10,608 bases of DNA from Thiomicrorhabdus sp. (GTDB taxonomy: Bacteria; Pseudomonadota; Gammaproteobacteria; Thiomicrospirales; Thiomicrospiraceae): contig JAKITH010000026.1 in the NCBI GenBank assembly GCA_021648185.1, forward strand, positions 1 through 10,608, written 5' to 3'. This document shows positions 6,395 through 10,608 of this stretch, one piece after another. Both the position numbers and the translations under genes were made by a program. Numbering within the stretch: the stretch's first letter is position 1; every line of letters starts with the position of its first letter. A model generated the notes under the pieces. That model ran no database searches, was not told the origin of the DNA, and saw only the letters and a program-made list of their open reading frames with translations.

Positions 6395-6826
6395 CTAACT
6401 AAATAAAACTTCTTTTGTGGCACGGGCTTTTTTATCAACAATGCTTTGCAGACTAATTCCCTGCAAAAAAGATTCTATCATACCACTTAAATCCGTCCAA
6501 AGCTCATGGGACAAACACTCCCCTCCGCCGCCGCAATCGCCACGTCCAGCACACTTTCTAGCATCCACCGACTCGTCTACGGCTTTAATCACGTCACCTA
6601 CCGAGATCTCTTCCGCCGAACGACTCAAACGATAACCGCCACCAGGCCCTCTGGCACTGGACACCAAGCCCGCTTTTTTTAGTTTCGAAAACAGCTGCTC
6701 TAAGTAAGAGAGCGAAATCCCTTGACGAGCAGAGATCAAAGAGAGTGTAATTGACCCCTTCTCTTGATTTAAGGCAATATCAATCATTGCCGTCACTGCA
6801 TAACGCCCTTTTGATGTTAATTTCAT
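6395..6826 (-). CDS. iscR: Fe-S cluster-sensing transcriptional regulator IscR (Rrf2 family)
   Basis: IscR carries a [2Fe-2S] cluster. In its holo form it represses its own isc operon, and as apo protein it binds other sites. The 143-residue product begins [18 protein letters not shown], the canonical IscR N-terminus. It has the winged helix (about 1-65) with the family [10 protein letters not shown] wing (58-67), followed by the cluster ligands C92, C98, C104 and H107, the same numbering as E. coli IscR. It is shorter at the C-terminus than the 162-residue E. coli protein. The frame is open upstream to an ATG at 6883, but that stretch holds the promoter and a candidate IscR site, so I chose the ATG at 6826. 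No Shine-Dalgarno is evident before it, so translation may be weak. It follows cysE by 92 bp and precedes iscA; iscS and iscU are absent. Confidence 0.95.
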   Translation of the reverse strand: MKLTSKGRYAVTAMIDIALNQEKGSITLSLISARQGISLSYLEQLFSKLKKAGLVSSARGPGGGYRLSRSAEEISVGDVIKAVDESVDARKCAGRGDCGGGGECLSHELWTDLSGMIESFLQGISLQSIVDKKARATKEVLFS

Positions 6827-6863
6827 GAGAATATTGGCCAATCTTTTAATTTCGATGGCACGG

Positions 6864-6896
6864 ATTCTATAATAACCTACCATTTAACTCAAGAAT
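6864..6896 (-). promoter_or_regulatory. iscR promoter with overlapping candidate type 1 IscR-binding site
   Basis: On the minus strand TTGAGT (6892-6887) and TAGAAT (6869-6864) are separated by exactly 17 bp, giving a good sigma-70 promoter and a leader of about 31 nt to iscR. The 25 bases at 6896-6872 (starting ATTCTTGAGT, ending GGTAGGTTAT) match about 19 of 25 positions of the type 1 IscR motif as I recall it (ATASYYGACT, RWWWY, AGTCRRSTAT). The site covers the -35 box and the spacer, as expected for autorepression. The motif comparison was by eye. Confidence 0.6.
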
Positions 6897-6918
6897 TATT
6901 CTAACTATCCACACTAGC

Positions 6919-7740
6919 TCAAGTGTTTTTTTTCGGTTCTTCTTGTACAGACGCTTCATACTCCTTTTTTAAATGCGCCGCCTGAACAGGATCATTGGGC
7001 TCTAACACCGCATCGCCCAACTCTGGCAGCTTAGTTTCAATCAAGGCCCCTCCCAATTTTTCAAGCTCACGTGCCATCGCCTCCATTTTCTCGTCCTGCA
7101 CCTGAACATGATCCAACAAGCTGTAAATGGCTTTTTCAATCGGATCCGCCATCTCCTCTCCTACGCCGTAAGCATCAAACCCAATTTTTTCAGCGATTTT
7201 AGCGCGACGTATTTCTAAATCTTTGTTTTTTTGATCCACCTCACGCCCAGGAATCCCGACAACCGTTTTCCCTTCCGACACTGATTTAACCACCACTGCA
7301 TTTGAGCCTATACGTGCATTATTGCCAATTTCAATAGGCCCCAATACTTTTGCACCAGCCCCCACTACGACGCCATTACCCAAAGTAGGATGGCGTTTGC
7401 CTTTCTGCCAGGAGGTTCCCCCTAAGGTAACACCGTGATACAGCGTACAATCATCACCAATCTCTGCGGTTTCACCAATGACCACCCCCATTCCATGATC
7501 AATAAAAAAACGTTCGCCAATTTTTGCCGCAGGATGAATTTCAATCCCTGTTAACCAGCGCGCAATGGTCGAAACAAAACGCGCCAGCCATTTCAACCCA
7601 AGATTCCAGAGCCAGTGTGCCAACCGGTACCATAAAATAGCATGCAATCCCGGGTAAGTGGTCAACACTTCAAACGTATTACGCGCCGCAGGATCACGAT
7701 CAAATACACTGCGAATATCCGATTTTAATCGTTTAAACAT
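6919..7740 (-). CDS. cysE: Serine O-acetyltransferase
   Basis: CysE makes O-acetylserine from serine and acetyl-CoA, the first step of cysteine synthesis in the cytoplasm. The 273-residue protein has a short helical N-terminal domain ([17 protein letters not shown], 29-45). A left-handed beta-helix of hexapeptide repeats follows (about 64-165), containing [12 protein letters not shown] (79-90, Asp81/His82) and LYHGVTLGG (100-108, His102). VVGIPGREV closes the helix. This short-N-terminus layout is of the EpsC/NifP kind rather than the E. coli kind. A helical, charged tail of about 100 residues follows, as in pseudomonad-type enzymes. The protein ends in KKNT, so it lacks the C-terminal Ile that CysE of E. 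coli inserts into CysK. The ATG at 7740 lies inside the end of trmJ (8-nt overlap), with AGGA about 11 nt upstream. Position between trmJ and iscR is the conserved one. Confidence 0.96.
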   Translation of the reverse strand: MFKRLKSDIRSVFDRDPAARNTFEVLTTYPGLHAILWYRLAHWLWNLGLKWLARFVSTIARWLTGIEIHPAAKIGERFFIDHGMGVVIGETAEIGDDCTLYHGVTLGGTSWQKGKRHPTLGNGVVVGAGAKVLGPIEIGNNARIGSNAVVVKSVSEGKTVVGIPGREVDQKNKDLEIRRAKIAEKIGFDAYGVGEEMADPIEKAIYSLLDHVQVQDEKMEAMARELEKLGGALIETKLPELGDAVLEPNDPVQAAHLKKEYEASVQEEPKKNT

Positions 7741-8500
7741 CTTTCTCTTTTCCTGAACTCAACGCCTTTCGTTGAGCCGCCGACAAAATACCTCTTAAGA
7801 TATCAATTTCCTTCACATCCAACTGCGCACGATTGTATAAACGACGCATACGACGCATAAAACGTGCATTTTTATCGGGATCTAAAAAGTCAATATCCTG
7901 CAATGCCTGAAATAAGTGCTCATAAAACCCTTCGAGTTGTTCAGTATTCGCCAACTTAGCACGATCATTTTTCGCGTGTACCGATCGTACATTAGAGGCC
8001 ATCAAGCACTCATACGCAAAGACCTGAACCGCTGCGCTAATATTTAAAGAACAATAGGTCGGATTAGATGGAATATGACTTAAATAGTGACATTTATCCA
8101 TTTCCAAATTACTCAAACCCGAATCTTCACGGCCAAATACCAGCGCTACATCGCCTTCGTCCACGGTATCCAGTGCTAACTTTGCCGTTTCGCGCACATC
8201 CAATTGCGGCCAAGAAACCTTTCTTAAGCGTGCACTGGCACCAAACACCAATTTAGTGCCTACCAGTGCTTCATCCAAGGAACTTACCACTCTTGCCTGA
8301 TCCAAGACATCACACGCACTGGATGCTCTTGCAGACGCCACCTGACTTGGAAATTCTTTAGGGTTCACTAACACCAATTGGCTTAGCCCCATATTTTTCA
8401 TCGCTCGCGCAATGGCACCAATATTGCCCGGATGAGAGGTCTCAACCAACACCACGCGAACATTCGCCAATCCAGAATTCAAACTGTAATCTTCAATCAT
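7733..8500 (-). CDS. trmJ: tRNA (cytidine/uridine-32-2'-O)-methyltransferase TrmJ (SPOUT family)
   Basis: TrmJ methylates the 2'-OH of position 32 in the anticodon loop of several tRNAs. The 255-residue product has the SPOUT/TrmH knot motifs. Motif 1 is [22 protein letters not shown] (17-38, with Arg32), motif 2 is [13 protein letters not shown] (121-133), and motif 3 is [18 protein letters not shown] (143-160). The C-terminal helical part contains the [10 protein letters not shown] segment typical of the family. The ATG at 8500 gives about nine more residues before VRVVLVET than in E. coli; GGAAAGAGAG lies just upstream and supports it. The gene diverges from suhB across 62 bp and overlaps cysE by 8 nt, so the two are translationally linked. 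Confidence 0.95.
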   Translation of the reverse strand: MIEDYSLNSGLANVRVVLVETSHPGNIGAIARAMKNMGLSQLVLVNPKEFPSQVASARASSACDVLDQARVVSSLDEALVGTKLVFGASARLRKVSWPQLDVRETAKLALDTVDEGDVALVFGREDSGLSNLEMDKCHYLSHIPSNPTYCSLNISAAVQVFAYECLMASNVRSVHAKNDRAKLANTEQLEGFYEHLFQALQDIDFLDPDKNARFMRRMRRLYNRAQLDVKEIDILRGILSAAQRKALSSGKEKDV

Positions 8501-8562
8501 GCTCTCTTTCCGTTATAATCTTACAAATCTTCAAAAACTCAAAAAACTCAAGGAACGCATTC
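8501..8562. promoter_or_regulatory. Divergent trmJ / suhB promoter region
   Basis: On the plus strand TATAAT at 8514-8519 is a perfect -10 box for suhB, but no good -35 is visible 16-18 bp upstream, where the trmJ start lies. On the minus strand the same bases read ATTATAAC, with TTGAGT 18-19 bp upstream, a possible trmJ promoter. The two -10 boxes overlap, so the promoters may compete. An AAGGAA ribosome-binding site lies at 8551-8556, before the suhB ATG. The leader repeats ACTCAA three times in AT-rich sequence. Confidence 0.45.
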
Positions 8563-9381
8563 ATGCACCCACTTATTAACATCGCCACCATGGCCGCCCG
8601 TGCCGCAGGCGGTAACATTATGCATCACTACGCACGAATCGACCAACTAAACATTGAGCAAAAAGGCAAAAACGATTATGTAAGCGAAGTCGATAAAGAA
8701 GCCGAAAACACCATCATCAAAACCATAAAAAAATACTACCCAGAACATGCCATTCTAGCAGAAGAGAGCGGCCTACAAAAAGCCAAAAAAACCAAATACG
8801 GTTTATCCGACATAGAGTGGATTATAGACCCGCTGGATGGCACCACCAACTTCTTACACCAATTTCCTCAGTTTTGTGTTTCGATTGCCATCAAAGAGAA
8901 GGGGAAGCTGACTCACGCGGTCATCTTTGATCCCGTGCGCGATGAAATGTTTACTGCCAGTCGTGGCCGTGGCGCGTTTTTAAACAACCAACGTATGCGT
9001 ATTAGCCAACAAAAAACGCTCGACAACGCCCTATTGGCAACGGGATTTCCTTACCATGACTTCAGTTATTTAGACAGCTACATGGCCAGCTTAAAATCCT
9101 TCATGACCTCTACCGCGGGGGTTCGACGTGCCGGTTCTGCTGCACTTGATTTGGCTTACGTAGCTTGTGGGCGAGTGGATGGATACTGGGAGTTCAACCT
9201 AAAACCATGGGACATCGCTGCTGGCGCACTGCTCGTTCAAGAAGCAGGCGGGCTGACCACCGACTTTAAGGGGGGAGAAAATTATCTTACCAGTGGCAAT
9301 ATTCTTGCCGCTAATCCAAAGCTCTATAAAGAGATGGCACAGACACTGGCAAAAACCATTCCAACAGAGTTGCGTACTTAA
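8563..9381 (+). CDS. suhB: Inositol-1-monophosphatase family protein SuhB
   Basis: SuhB is a Mg-dependent, Li-sensitive phosphatase of inositol monophosphate. In E. coli it also joins the NusA/Nus-factor complex that supports rRNA transcription and 30S maturation. The 272-residue product starts MHPLINIATMAARAAG, close to E. coli SuhB. It carries the family metal sites: AEESG (66-70), WIIDPLDGTTNF (86-97, with D89 and D92) and KPWDIAAGALLVQEAGG (214-230, with D217). GSAALDLAYVACGRVDGYWE (191-210) is the other conserved block. The ATG at 8563 has AGGA eight nt upstream. It is the first plus-strand gene, diverging from trmJ as in Pseudomonas, and ends before a clear terminator. Which of the two roles dominates here cannot be read from the sequence. 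Confidence 0.95.
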   Translation: MHPLINIATMAARAAGGNIMHHYARIDQLNIEQKGKNDYVSEVDKEAENTIIKTIKKYYPEHAILAEESGLQKAKKTKYGLSDIEWIIDPLDGTTNFLHQFPQFCVSIAIKEKGKLTHAVIFDPVRDEMFTASRGRGAFLNNQRMRISQQKTLDNALLATGFPYHDFSYLDSYMASLKSFMTSTAGVRRAGSAALDLAYVACGRVDGYWEFNLKPWDIAAGALLVQEAGGLTTDFKGGENYLTSGNILAANPKLYKEMAQTLAKTIPTELRT

Positions 9382-9422
9382 GAAAGCTCTGATTAAGCCC
9401 CTTAAAGCTTTGATGTGATGAT

Positions 9423-9451
9423 AAGAGCGGTGAAAAACCGCTTTTATGTTT
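9423..9451 (+). terminator. Intrinsic terminator of suhB
   Basis: AAGAGCGGT (9423-9431), loop GAAAA, then ACCGCTTTT (9437-9445) form nine pairs with one G-T wobble, followed by T-rich ATGTTTATTT. It lies 41 bp after the suhB stop. The convergent barrel gene ends at 9454; read on the minus strand the same hairpin has only a poor T-run, so it is less likely to stop that transcript. Confidence 0.82.
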
Positions 9452-9453
9452 AT

Positions 9454-10608
9454 TTAAAAAAAGTATTTGGCTTCAACAAACAGCTTATCATTGTTTCTCA
9501 TGGTATTCAGCATCGGATTTTCACCGCCAAAATAATCAATAACACCTCCCGTCACATTGACCGCTTGCGTCAACTCATACTCTAACCAAACACGGTGAAA
9601 ACCGCCTTTTTCAAAAGCATTACCAAAGTACTGTCCTAAATAGCCCAGTGTTGCACGGTCGTGGTTAAAGTTATACAACACTCTTAAGGCCGTTTGCAAC
9701 TCATGCTCATCCACAAAATCGGGAAGCCTTTTCATCTCAGGCTGATAATCCACAAGATAACGATCTGCAATCTCTAAAGAGAGCGTGGTATCACGAAAGC
9801 CTTTGTATTCAAATCCAAGCAATAAATCAATACGCTCTTTATTCTCTGGTACAGTATTGTATTGCAACTCACTTAACAACGCGATTTCGGCTTTTAACAG
9901 CCAAGAATCGACCATAATATTGGTGGATGCTCCGATCATATTAAACAAACCATAAACTCGTTCAGTGGTGTTATTGGTAAAGTGCCAACGACTGTCTTTA
10001 AACCGCCCGGCATAGAGCGAAAGATCCCATCCAGAAAACCGTCCCTCTGCGGCAAAGGAGAACGTGGTTTCATCTAACTGCATCGAACGAGGAGCAATGT
10101 CTGGAAATTGAAATCCGGGAGGAATTGGCAACACCGAAGAAGGGAAATATTCACTGTTAATTGCCGCTTCTTTAGGGTTCCGTTGTTCATGCTGAGCCAA
10201 CACTGAAAACTGCCACGCTTGATGATAGTAATCTAAACGCGTCATCAGTACAGGCAAACGCAAATCTTCAATGTCCACCAGTCCAAGTTCGCGATTATCT
10301 AACGGGTTGATGACATCTGTTACCCGAATGGAATCGGATTTACCCCAAACGGTAATTTGGCGCCCTATTTTTAGATCTAGATTATCACTAAGAGACCCAT
10401 GCAGATAACCCTCTCCAATTTCCAGTTCCGACTCATACGTTTTTAAGGTGTCATCCGAATAACGATTACGCCCTTTTATATTATAAATAGAGTCCAAAAA
10501 GCCTTTTAACTCGACTTTTGCCTGCCAACTTGAGGAAATTTTATAATCAAACTCTAACAACCCAGCTAACTGTAATTTTGTGAGCCCTTGATAATCACTC
10601 TCACCGAT
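9454..10608 (-). CDS. DUF1302-type outer-membrane beta-barrel protein, N-terminus beyond the window
   Basis: The frame is open from the right edge (first visible codons IGESDYQGLTKLQLAG) to a TAA at 9454, giving 384 residues. An apparent start at 10560 is an internal TTG, not a true start, because the frame continues past it with protein-like sequence. The block GRQITVWGKSDSIRVTDV, followed by NPLDNRELGLVDIEDLRLP, is what I recognise as the DUF1302 family signature. The rest alternates aromatic and polar residues as in amphipathic strands (for example WDLSLYAGRF, WLLKAEIALLSEL, LFVEAKYFF), and the chain ends in Phe, the usual signal for BAM-mediated insertion. DUF1302 proteins are often found next to RND-type (MmpL-like) exporters or DUF1329/LolA-like lipoproteins. 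Any such partner would lie to the right of this window. Substrate and function are unknown. The gene is not part of the conserved suhB-der block, and it converges with suhB. Confidence 0.8.
   Translation of the reverse strand: MGESDYQGLTKLQLAGLLEFDYKISSSWQAKVELKGFLDSIYNIKGRNRYSDDTLKTYESELEIGEGYLHGSLSDNLDLKIGRQITVWGKSDSIRVTDVINPLDNRELGLVDIEDLRLPVLMTRLDYYHQAWQFSVLAQHEQRNPKEAAINSEYFPSSVLPIPPGFQFPDIAPRSMQLDETTFSFAAEGRFSGWDLSLYAGRFKDSRWHFTNNTTERVYGLFNMIGASTNIMVDSWLLKAEIALLSELQYNTVPENKERIDLLLGFEYKGFRDTTLSLEIADRYLVDYQPEMKRLPDFVDEHELQTALRVLYNFNHDRATLGYLGQYFGNAFEKGGFHRVWLEYELTQAVNVTGGVIDYFGGENPMLNTMRNNDKLFVEAKYFF

Noticed and set aside
6833..6842. 10-bp palindrome ATTGGCCAAT in the iscR leader
   Set aside because: Short, no recognised regulator motif, and does not extend to either side; could be chance.
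6827..6883. Longer iscR reading from an upstream ATG at 6883
   Set aside because: The extra 19 residues cover the -10 box and part of the candidate operator, and IscR proteins begin [10 protein letters not shown].
6911..6929. Hairpin ACACT/AGTGT followed by T8 on the plus strand between cysE and iscR
   Set aside because: Only a 5-bp stem, and no plus-strand gene ends nearby; the T-run is simply the Lys-rich end of cysE read backwards.
10558..10560. TTG at 10560 as start of the barrel protein
   Set aside because: The frame remains open to the window edge with family-like sequence, and barrel proteins need a signal peptide, which is absent at this point.

Overview
The window reads as a chromosomal housekeeping region of a gammaproteobacterium with moderate to low GC. 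The gene order suhB / trmJ-cysE-iscR-iscA-ndk-rlmN-rodZ-hisS-yfgM-bamB-der is the conserved order known from Pseudomonas and, in part, Escherichia coli. Protein details such as the NifP/pseudomonad-like serine acetyltransferase and an IscR with C92/C98/C104/H107 fit this. A sulfur-oxidising Thiotrichales-type organism (Thiomicrospira/Hydrogenovibrio group) is a guess only; no gene here fixes the genus.

Layout. Nearly everything from 1 to 8500 is on the minus strand and is read from right to left: trmJ and cysE (8-nt overlap), iscR with its own promoter and a candidate IscR operator, then iscA closed by a strong intrinsic terminator at 5928-5959. Next comes a 163-bp palindromic, MITE-like element (5743-5905). 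It is followed by ndk and rlmN (1-nt overlap), a short rodZ-like gene, hisS, yfgM, bamB and the first 133 codons of der, which runs off the left edge. On the plus strand, suhB (8563-9381) diverges from trmJ across 62 bp and ends in an intrinsic terminator. The right edge holds most of a DUF1302-type outer-membrane barrel protein (minus strand, N-terminus outside the window).

How the genes fit together. There are three functional blocks. The first is sulfur and Fe-S supply: CysE for cysteine synthesis, IscR as Fe-S sensor and repressor, IscA as carrier. The second is translation and RNA quality: TrmJ and RlmN methylation, HisRS, Der ribosome assembly, SuhB. The third is the envelope: BamB and YfgM for outer-membrane protein assembly and periplasmic folding, a RodZ-like membrane protein, and the unrelated DUF1302 barrel.

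What stands out is what is missing from an otherwise collinear block. Against the Pseudomonas order, iscS-iscU, hscB-hscA-fdx-iscX, pilF and ispG are absent. RodZ stops right after its membrane helix, exactly where ispG should follow. The MITE-like element lies in the gap where hscBA-fdx-iscX would be. It creates a false 55-codon N-terminal extension of ndk, and its end supplies a possible -10 box for ndk. A terminator-like hairpin with a T7 tract sits inside the last codons of bamB, and a perfect 9-bp inverted repeat lies between bamB and der. I saw no phage, CRISPR, toxin or defence genes and no clear new multi-gene system.
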